Shown piece after piece: positions 36,706-48,984 of a DNA stretch of 64,000 bases (the stretch's first letter is position 1; each line of letters begins with the position of its first letter). The DNA is from Marsupella aquatica (Eukaryota > Marchantiophyta), in NCBI GenBank assembly GCA_973895155.1, contig OZ316894.1, positions 6,200,001-6,264,000 of the forward strand, written 5' to 3'. The translations under genes and the position numbers were made by a program. The notes under the pieces were generated by a model. It saw nothing but the letters and a program-made list of their open reading frames with translations, searched no databases and had not been told where the DNA came from.

Positions 36706-39700
36706 TTAGTTCTCCTCAATCGTTTCTGTAATGTAAACCTTCACACTTTCCAAAACTCTCGCTGGAACTTTTACCTTTGCTTTCGCTTTTGATGTCCATC
36801 CGGTGATGGTTGAAGTTGCAAGCATCCAATCATTCGTGATTGGGGGAATGAGGTAATTGGGATCCCTTTCCCACGTTTGCTTTGAATTAAAGCAGTCCCG
36901 ATATCTTTCTGATTCGGTTGCCAAACTATTGCGATTAAGAGGGTGCCACCATTCAACTTGGAACTCTCCAACACTCGCGTTGTCGGTATCTCTTACGACA
37001 CAATCGATTGCTTTTGCAAGCCAAAATTGTTGCGGAATTCTGGTTTCAAATTCATCGGTGGGTCGAATAATAACAAATGTATTCTTTTTAATATCTTCCA
37101 GAGGACTAAATCTTGACCTCTCACGCTTAGAAGGGTGTCCGACAAAGATTGTTTGCCTCTCTTCTTCATCTTCTTGAAGCTCTCTTTCCAGATTATGCAT
37201 CACCCCGTTGTCTTCGCTTGGGTTGGTATCCACATTCTGACCATACTGACGATACCCAGTTCCATGGTTCGTTCGAGGCCAGAATCCATCAAGTAATGGA
37301 TAATCTACCCCTGCTAGCGAAGGAGAGCAAAGTGTATCCTGAAACACAGAAACAATGTTTTCCCAGTATTGAATCTCTGGACTTCGGAGACGATATCCCT
37401 CCGATGTAACATCCTTCCATGCAGTCTTCAGCCATGAGATATAATGGATCAAGTACTCCAAAATGTCATTCGCCCGCTTGTGAGAAGACTCCATCCGCTT
37501 GGAATATGGACGTCCAATTGGAAATTTGTATTGGTTTCTCTCTGAGTCAAACAACCAAATTGTTTGACCCTTTGTAGGTAGCCAAGACGTATCAATTTTC
37601 TCTCGATATTGGTAGACTGGGACATTCTCCTTCATTGAGAACAAGAATTGAACAGGTGCTGATTGACCCTGGATCCTTTTGACAAATGGTCCTACATAAG
37701 CTTTGTAAGATGCAACTTCGCGGATGAACCTGGGAACCGGATGTTTCTTCTCGCACTCCCAAACCTCCGCCATTAAACCAAAAAAGGTGGTAAGCTCTCG
37801 ATTGTAGATCCTTATCCCCACTCTAGAGAAGAAGGCATCCACATCCTCATGAGTGTGCCCGACCATCAAAAAGAAAAGAGTTACTGACTCAAACACTCCT
37901 TTTAGAACAAGCTCGCTATAGAAAGCCAGAACTGTCTGGTTCTTGTTATCCTTTCCCGAGTTATCAAGTTGAAGGTGGAGGTGTCGAGGAAGCGCCTTGA
38001 AGGGTAGGGATGTTGAAGACTCTACGCGACTCTCATGTGGCACATTATCACCAAGCCCTGCGAAGTGAGCGAGAGAGATCTTTTTGGTTTCGAGGTATCC
38101 TACCTCAAAGGCACGCTGATCCAAGAGGGATACAAAGATTGGATCTGTGACGTCAGAGGTGTTGAGAGCTAAATCGCCGGTCTTATCTCCCACAAATGAT
38201 TTGAGATCACAAAATAACTTTGCAAGTGAAGAGACTGTAAAATCAGGATCGCTTGCCCACAAACCAGAAAGGGCAAAATGTGCATAAATTCCAGGCTCCC
38301 GTCCATGCGTTAACATCCCCGTCAGCGTCATTGGTAGCGGGATTGATTTGCCTCCTTGGCTCTTGAGTGTAGAAGTCATTTTAGGGATTCCGGTCTTGGC
38401 TTGATCCATTTTATCGTGAATCACAGACAAATATTTGTCGGGCTCCTGGTCCGCTGCAAGTTTTGCTGCATAGTACATACTCCTGCGTGATTGTTGTTCC
38501 AATATATGCCGTTCGTGCTTTGCCTTGATTTCTAAAATCTTATCCACCCGTTTCTCCCCCCGAAGTGTTTCTTTAATGGTAGTGCAAAGATCGCATTTTG
38601 CAAAGTTGCTCCGATCTTGGAATTGGAAATTGGGGAAATATTTATCCAAAAGCTTGTAGAAGGTTGGGAGAGAGGGCGAATGAATACCCAGGTTTTTGTT
38701 AAGCTCGCAAGCCTCTTCAAAAACATCTTTTCTCCCGTAACTTATTGGAACCCTAAAAACAACTTCCTGCTTGCCTGAAACACCAATTTTGTGAAGATGT
38801 GGCATTGGTTCTGCAGATTTCTGCAGGATACTTTGAATTGATTCTGTGAACAACACAACGTAGTCTTTGGTCTTGATGGTCCCTTCATTCCCATGAACAC
38901 CAACTTTTGCCCCCTCCATGTATCGTGAATACATTGTGTAAAATGTTCCTCGAGAAAATCCATGAATATTCCAAAAAGCTTCCTTGCAGATCCTGCTTCC
39001 CTTGAATACAATCATGCCTGAGGCGATGGTTTCATCGTCACGACAGTGAAGATGTGAGCACGTAAGTATGTTGCTCAACATGCGATAGACCATAGTACTC
39101 TTCCCTAATGTCAGTGACGGTCTCACGGAGTTGTCGTCGACAACAACTCTGTGAGCAACAATCAACCCGATAAAGAGTATCTATGGACACCCAAGACATC
39201 TTTTGATTGCGTCTTTTCTCGAGTCGGTTTCTCTCCTTCTGGTTTGAATCTTGAGGATTTCTTCGTTGATTGTTATAGCCCCTTTTTGGCTTGATATATG
39301 AGAGAATTCTAACTCCCTCATCGTTACCATCATTCTGATCTAAAAGATCACTAAGACATTCCATTCCAGGCTCAATCCTAGTTTTGCTGATTGGCCATCG
39401 AATTGTGCATGGTGATCAGTCAACAAATTGAGGGAACATAACTTTTCCCAAGCCAGCTTCAATAGCTAGACTCAAAATATTCACACCAACATGATCTCCC
39501 GCATGATCTTCCCCAACTCGCTCGTTGTTAATGGACGCAAGAGGATGTGGGTTTATGATGCAACCTCTTGCGAGCAAGGTTTCTCCGTCGTCCGCATAGA
39601 GAAGGGCAAACTTTTTGAACCATGTGCTACGATCTTTCAGATCCTCCGCAAAAACCTCTGTCCCCTCCAGTCTGGTGGCTGATTCAGAATTACCTTCAAT

Positions 39701-40027
39701 ATTGTCAACTGGGTCATCAATGACATAAGCTGACTCTGTTTGACCTCCAAGATTCATGTCATTTGCATGGCGGACATCTTGCCGATCCCACAAAACAACG
39801 GAGTTCACCGACTCTCCTACTAGATCAGCTCCTGGATGTGGATACGGCAGCTGTGCGAGGTGAAAGAAAGCATTGTCCACCGCCACACTTATCCGTTCTG
39901 CTCCAAGCAACACAGAGTGGCAGGTGTCGAAAGGTAGAACACAAAAAACCTTTCCACCAGCAACTGGTTGTTCATTGATAAGCAAGTGAACGACTTCTCC
40001 AGGTAGAAGCTGCGTTCTTGAAGCCAT
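36706..40027 (-). pseudogene. Gene C: transposase-like protein (DUF8039-like plus DUF7869-like core), disrupted
   Basis: Three frames read as one gene. Codons 1-203 (40027-39416) resemble DUF8039 of plant Ptta/En/Spm transposases, ending in PHPGADLVGESVNSVVLWDR. A TGA at 39418-39416 interrupts the frame, which then continues to about 39050 with a Cys-rich part (DCCSQSCC). A one-base shift leads into an open frame reaching 36706. In that last frame (numbered from 39165) are KCDLC (about 190), HDKMDQAKTGIPK (about 250), LQLDNSGKDNKNQ (about 400) and MVGHTHEDVDAFFSRV (about 434-449), the signature of DUF7869-type proteins, thought to carry an RNase H-like transposase fold. A 75 nt GT/AG intron could avoid the shift but not the TGA. 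A 5' untranslated exon ending at 41059 and an intron 41058-40035 are likely, with a minus-strand TATA at 41158-41166. It should cut or bind the element's DNA; as written it is inactive. Confidence 0.7.
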
Positions 40028-40076
40028 TTTGGATCTGAGGAAAAAATATTACAACAAAAACATCTTTTAAAACATC

Positions 40077-40895
40077 CTACACGAGGCTCGTGTGAAAATC
40101 TCTAACTCGAATGTAAGCAAATATCACAGACCTGAAAATTCACCTCCAGTTTAAACAAGCAATGAAGAGAAATTTCTATTGTATCTTAGACAAGGGGAAC
40201 AACACGAGACTCGTGTAGACAATCAAACATCCAAAATTCAATAGAGATTACTACTGAATACACAATAGTAGGCTCTTGAAACTTCTACACAGAGATGGAT
40301 ATTCTGAAATGCGTATTCTTCTTAGAGAAACTTTCTATGGAACGTTGTATTTGGATAGACGAGGGGAACAACACGAGGCTCGTGTAGACAATCCAAAGTC
40401 CAATATTCAATAGAGATTACGACTGAATACACACTAGTAGGCTCTTAAAACTTCTACACAGAGATGGATATTCTGAAATGAGAATTCTTCTTAGAGGAAC
40501 TTTCTATTGAAAGTTGTATTTGGATAGACGAGGGGAACAACACGAGGATCGTGTAGACAATCCAAAGTCCAATATTCAATAGAGATTACGACTGAATACA
40601 CACTAGTAGGCTCTTAAAACTTCTACACAGAGATGGATATTCTGAAATGAGAATTCTTCTTAGAGGAACTTTCTATTGAAAGTTGTATTTGGATAGACGA
40701 GGGGAACAACACGAGGATCGTGTAGACAATCCAAAGTCCAATATTCAATAGAGATTACGACTGAATACACACTAGTAGGCTCTTAAAACTTCTACACAGA
40801 GATGGATATTCTGAAATGAGAATTCTTCTTAGAGGAACTTTATATTGAAAGTTGTATTTGGATAGACGAAGGGAACAACACGAGGCTCGTGTAGA
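40077..40895. repeat. Six CGAG palindromes in the leader intron of gene C
   Basis: Copies at about 40077-40095, 40200-40219, 40369-40388, 40538-40557, 40707-40726 and 40876-40895, for example aacacgaggctcgtgtagac. The last five are carried by the 169 bp tandem repeat. All sit inside the inferred intron of the gene C leader. Confidence 0.8.
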
Positions 40896-40965
40896 CAATC
40901 AAAAGTCCAAAATTCAATAGAGATTACTACTGAATAAACATTAATAGGCTCTTAAAACTTGTACA
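40160..40965 (+). repeat. Five-unit tandem repeat of exactly 169 bp
   Basis: The word aacacgag starts at 40201, 40370, 40539, 40708 and 40877, a constant 169 bp step. Other unit marks are 'gtccaatattcaatagagat', 'aggctcttaaaacttctaca', 'cagagatggatattctgaaa' and 'gttgtatttggatagacgag'. Copies 3 and 4 are nearly identical; the outer ones are more diverged. One palindrome lies in each unit. Confidence 0.9.
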
Positions 40966-41149
40966 GTTAAACGACATCCCAATGGGAAAGACTCAAGCAA
41001 ATACATTCACATACTGACACAATCACTAAAACAAAATTGAAAATGACAGGAGCAGTACCTGAAACAACAGAGCACGCTTTAACAAAAGTCCCACCTCGGA
41101 CTGAAGGCACGAATGAGTCAGATCTCAAACAATGACTTGCACGAAGTGG

Positions 41150-41530
41150 TCTGTCACGTTATATAGTGAGTGGGGGTGCGAGAATTTCAGACTTTCAACT
41201 CTACCAGATTGTCGTGTAGTACTTTTTTGTGGCGGCGTGGAGTGTGGTGAGCAGCCATTTCCATAAATGCAGATTGGTTTGGCGGCGGGTGGTGGTTCGC
41301 CATGTTAGTGACACGTCCTCCACCAGATCCCGAGTGTCAGGTTTGGCGGTCGGGTAGCGACCGCAATCATTGTTGCGACCGCAAGGGGTATATGTTGCTT
41401 TCCAGCTCGCTGTCGCTCTCATTCTCTTTCTCTGTCAATCACGCTCTCTCTCGCTCTCTCTCTCTCTCTCACGCTCGGCCCTCAGATTGTTTCACGCTCT
41501 TTCACGCTCGCCTCGGACTATAAAAGGACC
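41150..41530. promoter_or_regulatory. Divergent promoter between genes C and D
   Basis: A TATATAAC box on the minus strand at 41158-41166 faces gene C, and TATAAAAG at 41519-41526 faces gene D. Between them are the direct repeat GCGACCGCAA (about 41357 and 41376), several 'tggcggc/tggcggtc' words and a CT-rich stretch at 41405-41475. The spacing fits two back-to-back promoters sharing one regulatory region of about 350 bp. Confidence 0.6.
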
Positions 41531-41629
41531 TCGGGCCTCGGACCTTGGATCATTTGTGTTTTCTATTTGTTTTTGCTGAACTGGTCAGTGCTTGACATTG
41601 TCGTGGAGGAGTTCGCACGTGCGAAGGCA

Positions 41630-42411
41630 ATGACGACTTCTTTGGCAGAAAATGATGCCGGCTTACTTGCTCTGGCTGCATTGAGGAAGCTCAAAGGTAA
41701 TTCTGACCTGCATTTCTCTGTTTTCTATGGATTGTGCTAAACTTGAGTCTGCTCTACACGAGAGTCGTGTAGAATGGGTCTCTTTCATCGACCCATACTC
41801 TCTATTTGAGAGCCCTTATGTCAGAATTTAGAATTTCCTGTTCAGTTCTACGCGAGTCTTGCGTAGACCGTTTCTCCAATCTTGGAAGACAATGGATTTC
41901 TACGCGACTATCGTGTAGAAACTCAGGTTCTGTAGAGTGTTAAATCCTCATTCGGAGGTAGTACCATTTGGAATCAAAACATTGTTCATGTGACTTTGTT
42001 CTTTCAACTTTTCTAGAGGGAGGCGCTCATCGCAAGGACGATTTTGAGAAGATTGAGGGATTGTTGCAAAAAAGTATTTATGCTTTTGATATGAGTTTGA
42101 TGGAGAATTCCATTCTCCAAAAAGCGTTGGAGGATGAAAAGGAAGCAATAGAATACGAGCGGGAGCAGATGTTTGCAAAGTATCGATGGGCACAGATCCA
42201 ACATTTGACTACTTGCAACGTAGCGGCAAAGTCCATGAAAGCTTCTCTTGAGATGGAGAAGTTTCGAGATTGTCAAGTTCATGACTTGCGCCAGGAGCTG
42301 GCCGATGGCCGAGAGAGGGAAAGACAATTGGATACCAAAGTGCGATGGATTGAATTGGAAAAAAACAATTGTTGCCTTCATGGCCACATGTGTTCGCATA
42401 CTTTGAGTTAG
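41630..42411 (+). CDS. Gene D: small coiled-coil protein of the large element
   Basis: Two exons, 41630-41696 and 42017-42411, join in phase (G plus AG) through a GT/AG intron to give 153 aa. It starts MTTSLAENDAGLLALAALRK. Residues about 45-135 are charged and helical (ALEDEKEAIEYEREQMFAKY, later LRQELADGRERERQLDTKV), suggesting a coiled coil. The C-terminus ends CCLHGHMCSHTLS, with Cys/His residues. I do not recognise a family. The TATA box at 41519-41526 is about 105 bp upstream of the ATG. Its intron of 320 bp holds three copies of the element's palindrome. It diverges from transposase-like gene C, so it may be a partner or regulator. The frame is open, but no function can be assigned. 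Confidence 0.6.
41753..41919. repeat. Three CGAG palindromes in the gene D intron
   Basis: At 41753-41773 (perfect 9 bp arms TCTACACGA and TCGTGTAGA around GAG), 41847-41867 (one arm mismatch) and 41899-41919 (spacer CTA). They are 94 and 52 bp apart, start to start. All three lie within the single intron of gene D. Confidence 0.9.
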
Positions 42412-42727
42412 GGTTCTCTTATGTTTCTAGCGGATCAGATTGTTTTCTTAAATCTGGATGTTTTGACTCTGAATGATGATGAGCTCAAATGGCTCATACG
42501 ACTATCTCCAGAGATCTGATAGTCATTTTTTGCGGGATCATTTACACACCAAAGAGGCCAGAGGTCTGATAGTCATTTTTGCGAGACCGTTTACACGCCA
42601 AAGAGGCCATTTTGTAAAGGATGTTTTGACATCATTTTGTTTGTAATGAATCAACAGTTTTTCGGCTCACTTTATTTTCTACGCGAGTGTCGTGCAGATG
42701 TTTGACATATTTCTCCTTGTCTTCTAG
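42412..42727 (+). other. Spacer between genes D and E with a 50 bp duplication and one palindrome
   Basis: 'agatctgatagtcatttttt' recurs as 'aggtctgatagtcatttttg' 53 bp later, each followed by 'ttacacaccaaagaggcca' or a variant. A CGAG palindrome is at 42678-42698 (tctacgcgagtgtcgtgcag plus a). A 32-codon frame at 42421 (MFLADQIVFLNLDVL) looks protein-like and could be a missed exon of D or E. Confidence 0.6.
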
Positions 42728-45703
42728 GAGTTCGCTCTGTTTATTTCCGTTTTGACAGGCTTCGCATTGAAACTCCAACGGTCGCAAAACTTCAGAATAT
42801 TTTGGCGACAGTGAATTCATGGTCTTTTGAATTGCAACCAGTCAAAGGCAACTACCGTTTGATTGTGAGGGGAGTTAAAACAGAAAATGGACGAAGAAAC
42901 TTTGTGAGTTTTGGCACTCTCGCAAACTGTACAAGGTTTGTGTCCCCAAAGGACAACCCATCTCTTCTGCTGACATTGGAGTGTGAGAGTTCTTGGAATT
43001 TCAAGCAGATGGTTGCTCCACTTCATGGGTTTTGCTCAGCACATTGTCTTGAACCTTACAACCAGGACACAAATGTTGTCTCTTGCGGTTTCTTTGATCC
43101 TTTAGTGGATAGATGGCTGTCACCTGATTGGGTCTTTACGGCTGATGAAATAATTCTAGGGCTTGGACGGGTCTCCTATGTCATGAAGCAGTCCAAATTT
43201 TTTATCTCTCGGACACGAGAGGTGGATCACATAATGCGGATGAAGATCCCAGACGATGACTGGAGGAGAAAGATGACTATTTCTCCGAATGTTGTGTTCA
43301 TGAAACACTTCAGTGAGACAAAGGTGGAGGAATGGATTCGAGAGCATCCAGTAATCCAAGACTTGGTACGCCCAAAGAAGAAAGAAGCTGGTGGAAAAGA
43401 GATTGACGATGATGATGGGGAGGGAAAGGACGAGGATGACTCATCCGCCTCTGGAGAGAGCAAGTCCCATGAAACGATATCAGTCTATGAGACAGAAAAT
43501 GAGGATGACGGAGAGGAGGGAAGTGTCCAAGAAGAGAGCAAGAAGACTTTTCAGAATCGGGCGGGGTCAGAGAATGAGTCAGAGTCAACAAGTTTAGAAG
43601 GTGCAGTTGAACCAACCAACGATGATGGTGAGAGTGGGGAAATTCAACAAAATGAGGTCATCCCACCAGCAAAGCCTCCAACAGAGAAGCGATACGCAAA
43701 TACTGCAAAGGGAGTTTCGCCCAGGAAGGGGAAAGCTGGTGTCGTGTCAGAGTCATCCACACCCAGTTGGAAGAAAAAAGCAGTGGACAAAAAATCACCA
43801 TCAGGGAAACTAGGCCGGAAGAAGGTTGATTTTGAGAAAACAAAAGAAGAAGCTAAACTACCTCGGAAGAGAGTGAGAGTCGTTGATCAAGCAGATGAGC
43901 CGCCTGCGGCAAAAACAGGCCGCAAGAAGGTTCAACGGGAAGAACAAAAAGAAGACAAGAAACCATTTCGAAAGAGAGTTCTTTTTTCTGACCAGCGCGA
44001 AGTCGTGCCTCAAGTGAAAGGTGGAAAAAACTTATCTTTGATTGATAAACAAGAAGAGGCAACATCTTCTCGGAAGAGAATTCAAGTTGTCGAGGAAGCG
44101 CAAGGAATACGAAAATCAAGCAAAGCAAAGAAAGTCGCTTCACCAGAAAAACCTGAGGAGGAGAAACCGACTCAAAAGTCTCGGGTTGGACAGAAATCTG
44201 AGTCGGTCATGAAGAAAGTTGAGAAGGTTGAACCGGAGATCAGGACGCTGAAGCGAAAGGGAGTTGTAAAAGATCCTGCACCAAAGGGAAACAAAAAAGC
44301 AAAACTTGATGTTGAATCAGTAGTTGTGGAATTGTCACGTCATCGGCTACGGCCTTAACTCAGACTTCAGCTTAGACGGGCACATCCCTCGTAAATCTAA
44401 GGGTTCGGGCAGGAAGGGAAGCACGTAATGCACCTTATTCTCGTAAACTAGCGCTAAGTGCGCATACTCCTAAATACAGACACCTCCTAGGTATGGTTTG
44501 TGTTCCGCTGCCAGAACGTACCTTAGTCGATAGCAGGATCGACCCCGGCTTAAGGACTTCTAAGCCTTCGTGCTGTCCGCCTTCGATCCGGATTCGATGA
44601 TACAGGTCCTCAACCCGTGCTCGCAACCACTTACCCGCAGGCTGCACCCTGTGCACGTCTCGGGTAGTGCGTTTGGCCTGGCGCTGCCACCCATATACGA
44701 GAAACCCACACACATACACGCGCACATGCATACAATCTCGATTTACACGAAGGAAAATGATGGGAAAGGATTTTACTACAAAGGGAACATATGCGTACAC
44801 TTAGTTGACCCGACAGCCCCGGAATGAACAGGTTCAAGGCCGAGGGTGCACACTACAACGGAGCCCGGCTCCGCACTCGCCCGGCAAGCTTAGTCCTACC
44901 TCCTCCCCTTGGTACTCTTTCATTCCCAGAGGTCGGGACTCCCCGCACATACCGCGGACGCCCAACTTTGCAACTAAAAACCCCCCCCTCTCTCTACCGA
45001 GGGGTGCACTAAATACTAAGGGCCGAGGGATGGGGTGTCCTCTCGCCGAAGATTCACTGACTACGGTCCTAACTAAGCTGACAGTCAGGCCGGAAACGGC
45101 TGTGTCTTATTAGAAGATCCTAATCTATGCAGGCTGGACAACACGGCAGCGATGTTGTACCTAAGGCAGGTGCCTGTCCCAAGAGCCTGACTAAGCTAGT
45201 CCTAATCCTACTCTATTCCTACTCCGCCGCTAATGCCTGGCACGCTTGCCAGAGCCACCTGAATGGGAGCGGCCATCCCGCTACCTTCGAAGCCTGTCAT
45301 TGTCCGCCTTGAGGAGCTGGACCTGGTCTAGCAGAGATTCGTTCTCTCGCCTCGTCGCGTCCGTCTCCTCTACTGCCTCCTGACAAGCCTCCTCCAGCTG
45401 CTGGGCGTCACTTGTCAGTTTACCCGCCAGCCGGTCCTGCTTCTCGGCCTCAGTTTGGAGCCGCGCCACCTCAGCCTGCAGCGTGGCTATCTCCGCAGTG
45501 TCCCGCTGGGCCCGTTCCTCGGCCTCCTCCAGGTCTTTCTGCCAGGTGACAGTTTGATTCTTCAAACTGTCAATCTGGTTCCGGAGTCGTGTAATCTTGG
45601 CTTCATTCCCAGCTTTGGCCTGTTCGGCTAGGACGGTGTCTGGGGGAAAAATGTGGTTCTTGAGGAAGCACCGGGCCTATGGCTGCTAGTGTCAAGAGAG
45701 AAC

Positions 45704-46148
45704 TTAAGTTAAGATCATGATTACTATTCTAGACTGGGTAGCAGACACCACAAGGAACGATTCCGTGGATGAAAGCACAACATCATAACCCTTTTCTCCA
45801 TACCTACGGACTATTGCCTCCTTGGCAGCTACCTTGGGTCGAGTTACAAAACGAATATCTCCCAACGAGAAAGAAACGGGAGGCTCATCGGAGGGAGGTT
45901 TGTTGAGATCCATCTCAATACAAGATAAAAATTGTGCAAGCCCAATCCTGCCCGTAAACTACATAAGGGTATACAATTGGCTCTATTGAATTTAATACCG
46001 CAGTTGCAAATGCTTCTCCAAAGTGAAAAGTCATATGCTGGTGCATTATCTCTTTTTGGAGTACATGAATTCTAATAAGGAAAGGATTAGGGAGAGGAAG
46101 AATAGGTACTGGTCTGGGCATTATCGTACTATCAAATATTTCATCCAA
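45704..46148 (-). other. Unrecognised short frames inside the last intron of gene A
   Basis: Two adjacent frames (46148-45915 and 45913-45704) start MDEIFDSTIM and MDLNKPPSDEPPVSFSLGDI. They have balanced composition and no low complexity, unlike most random frames here, but no domain is recognised. They could be remnants of another insertion within the intron. Confidence 0.3.
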
Positions 46149-46283
46149 CTAATTTTCATTCTAATGACAAGAGATAGAATCATTCAACAAAAAGATCATC
46201 CATTTCAAACAAATATCATGCATTGAGTTAACTCTAAGTATATACATACAGATGTTTATCTTAATAGGTTGATCTTCTTTTGA

Positions 46284-46560
46284 ATGAAAATACTATCTGA
46301 AGGTCCAACTCATACAAAATACCTCTGGCCGAGCCGAAGCTCTAAGCAAGAGTGCATGAGTGGGTCTACTTCATAAGGATTTCACCCAAAAGGGAGCATA
46401 TGATGTCAAGGCATTGTTGAGCACTTTCCAACTCTTTAGAACTTAATAACCATCTCCTATCAAATGACAACACTTTCTGAAGGTCCGACTCATACAAAAT
46501 ATCCCTGGCCGAGCCGAAGCTCTAAGCAAGAGTGCATGAGTGGGTCTACTTCATAAGGGT
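46284..46560 (+). repeat. Direct duplication of about 93 bp
   Basis: 'gaccgagccgaagctctaag'-type units at about 46284-46379 and 46467-46560 share 'ctggccgagccgaagctcta', 'agcaagagtgcatgagtggg' and 'tctacttcataagg', with a few differences. Start-to-start spacing is 183 bp. Confidence 0.85.
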
Positions 46561-46774
46561 TATATTCATAGAAGAGATCATCAAGTCCAATGGATTTTTA
46601 AGACTTCATAACTTAGTTGATGAAAAATGGGGAGTGAGGGGAGAGAGCCCCTCTCCTCTTTATTTATAGTGCTCACACCTCAAGCACACGGATCAAGCAT
46701 GGCACACGGATGGAAGCCATGTGTCACACATCCAAGGCAAGTAAGTGTGCTAGTACTGTAGTTACGTGAGTGGA

Positions 46775-47070
46775 GCAACTGTAGACAGTACACTATAGTA
46801 TGCACACTATAGATCGTACACTATAGCATGCATACTGTAGATCATACACTGTAACATGCACACTGTAGATCGTACACTGTAGCATGCACACTGTAGATCG
46901 TACACTGTAGCATGCACACTGTAGATCGTACACTGTAGCATGCACACTGTAGGTCTTGCACTATAGCATGCACATTGTAGATCGAACAATATAGCATGCA
47001 TACTATAGACCGTGTACTGTAGCATGCACACTATAGGTTGTGCACTGTAGCATGCACACTATAGACTGCA
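46775..47070 (+). repeat. 28 bp minisatellite, about ten units
   Basis: Unit cactgtagatcgtac plus actgtagcatgca, repeated about ten times. It contains the self-complementary word GCATGC in nearly every unit. It lies in the inferred 1.5 kb last intron of gene A. Confidence 0.9.
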
Positions 47071-48984
47071 TATGCGAGAATTTAAACTACTATCCTATAC
47101 TACTAAGCTATACTTAGGAGGAACTTACTAAACAAAGAATCCCCACGATAACGGTAAGAGCGTGCGCCTTTGCTAATAACTCATCGGTGGCTGCAACCTT
47201 GGGTCGTAGTTGCCGAAACTCAGCCTCTTGAGCCGCAACTTCATTCTTTAGGTACACGGACTCCACCCGGTACCGCTCTATCCTCTGAAGGGCCTCTGAC
47301 TGGGCCCGACCTGCCTTTACTGTGGCAACCAACTCCTGATTGAAGAAACAGGCTACCTTCCGGGCCATGAACTCCCCGGTATCCCGGGCAATTTGATGAG
47401 AGAAATCTCCCAGAAGCCCGTTCAGAAATGTACCCGGTACGAAGAGTTCTGGGTGGTCCAGGTTGTACCTGTCCGAAGTTGGGCACGGGCAGACGTCCAC
47501 ACGCGCGGGGGCCGGGGCAGTGACGTCCAGCCCTGGGGACGTAACGTTGGAAGGGGCTGGAGCGTCCTCCTGTAGCAATGTCCGGTTCTCCGGAATAGCC
47601 ACCGGTGGGTCTTTGGGAGAACCGGGCTCGGGTAAGACCTCCGCCGTACCGACTTCTGTACTTAGCCCGGCTTGTTGGGTCGCATCAACGGTTGCGACAC
47701 CCGACCCATCTGGTACCTCCTCGGTTATGACTACAGCTACTTGTGGAGGTGGGGTGGATGAAGCTGGCGTGTCCGCTGGACTTCGGGCCTCGGGCTGGGG
47801 CCGTCTCTCCAAGGCCGGGAAAACCCACCTAGCTAGGACCAGCTTTGTAACGTTGACACGGGGAAGGGTTCGTCGATCAAACCGGGCGTACCACTCAAGA
47901 ATGATCTTGATGTGGCTAGCGAAATACGCCTTCCGCCAATGTACAGCGTCTTCCTTCGCCGCTCCATTTCTTCATGGAATTTCTTAGCGAAGTACGACGC
48001 CCACCTCCTAGGTCGATAGTTCTCGACCTGGATAACCTGGGCGGCGGAGATCTCCCCCCGGGGTTCCATCATGTGGAGGGCGTACCTCTGGAACTCCAGT
48101 CGCTCAGCTATCTCGGGGATGAGGCAGGTTTTCATCACGAACCCGTTGTCCACTGCTCCCTTTGAGGGAAAACTTGAAGATTGGTACTTGGCTCCCTTGC
48201 CCCCGGGAGCCCGTGATTCGACTCGATGATCACCTTCGGGTAACCCGAACATCATCCTGAGCCATTCTTCCGTGAGGGACATACTCCCCGTAGCCGAGTA
48301 TGTTAACGCGCGTCGTCATAATTCCTGACGAACTCCGTCATGTCCTCCCCGTAGTACCTGCAAGTGTTCCAGGGGAGGGAGGCGAGGTGCTTGAATCCCT
48401 GAGTCTTCAGGTACACCGCATGCTTGGGATGGAGGATGTTTTTGTGAACGTTTTCCCCCATGCGGTGCATTGTCACCTTGGCCACGGCTACCGTGGCCAA
48501 TGGTAACCCGGATGCAGTGGCGGATTCCTTCCTCTTCTTCCCCCGTGACTGGCTTGGGGAAGGTGACACCTCCCCATCCTCCCAATCAGGCCTGGGTAGT
48601 GCTACTGCCGTTAGTAACGGGCCCGGGTCGGCCACGGTCACCATGTTGTCTGTCGGGGCCGCTCCTGGGGTCAGAGCAGGGGGTGGGGACGATATAGTAT
48701 CGGCCCCCTGAGCGCTTGTTCCTTTGGGCCGCCTGGTCAAGGGTAGGGTAGCCTCGTCGTCATCGCTAAGATCCACAACGTTGATGACGGAGCGTACTTG
48801 TGCTGGCTGGGCGATTGGTGGTGGGGTTTGGCTAGGCTGCGGCTGAGGCTGAAGCTGAAGCTGAGCCTGAGGTTGTACGGGTACGGGTACGGGTACGGGT
48901 ACAACTGAGTTGGTCATGTTGGTTGCTGGCCGAGTTCCTATGAAGCTCTGTAGGTGCTGGTAGAAGTTCTCCGGGGCCTAACCT

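Noticed and set aside
47114-48917. Three separate genes on the minus strand
   Set aside because: Sensible protein sequence runs across both borders in shifted frames with no room for introns, so they are one gene with two one-base shifts.
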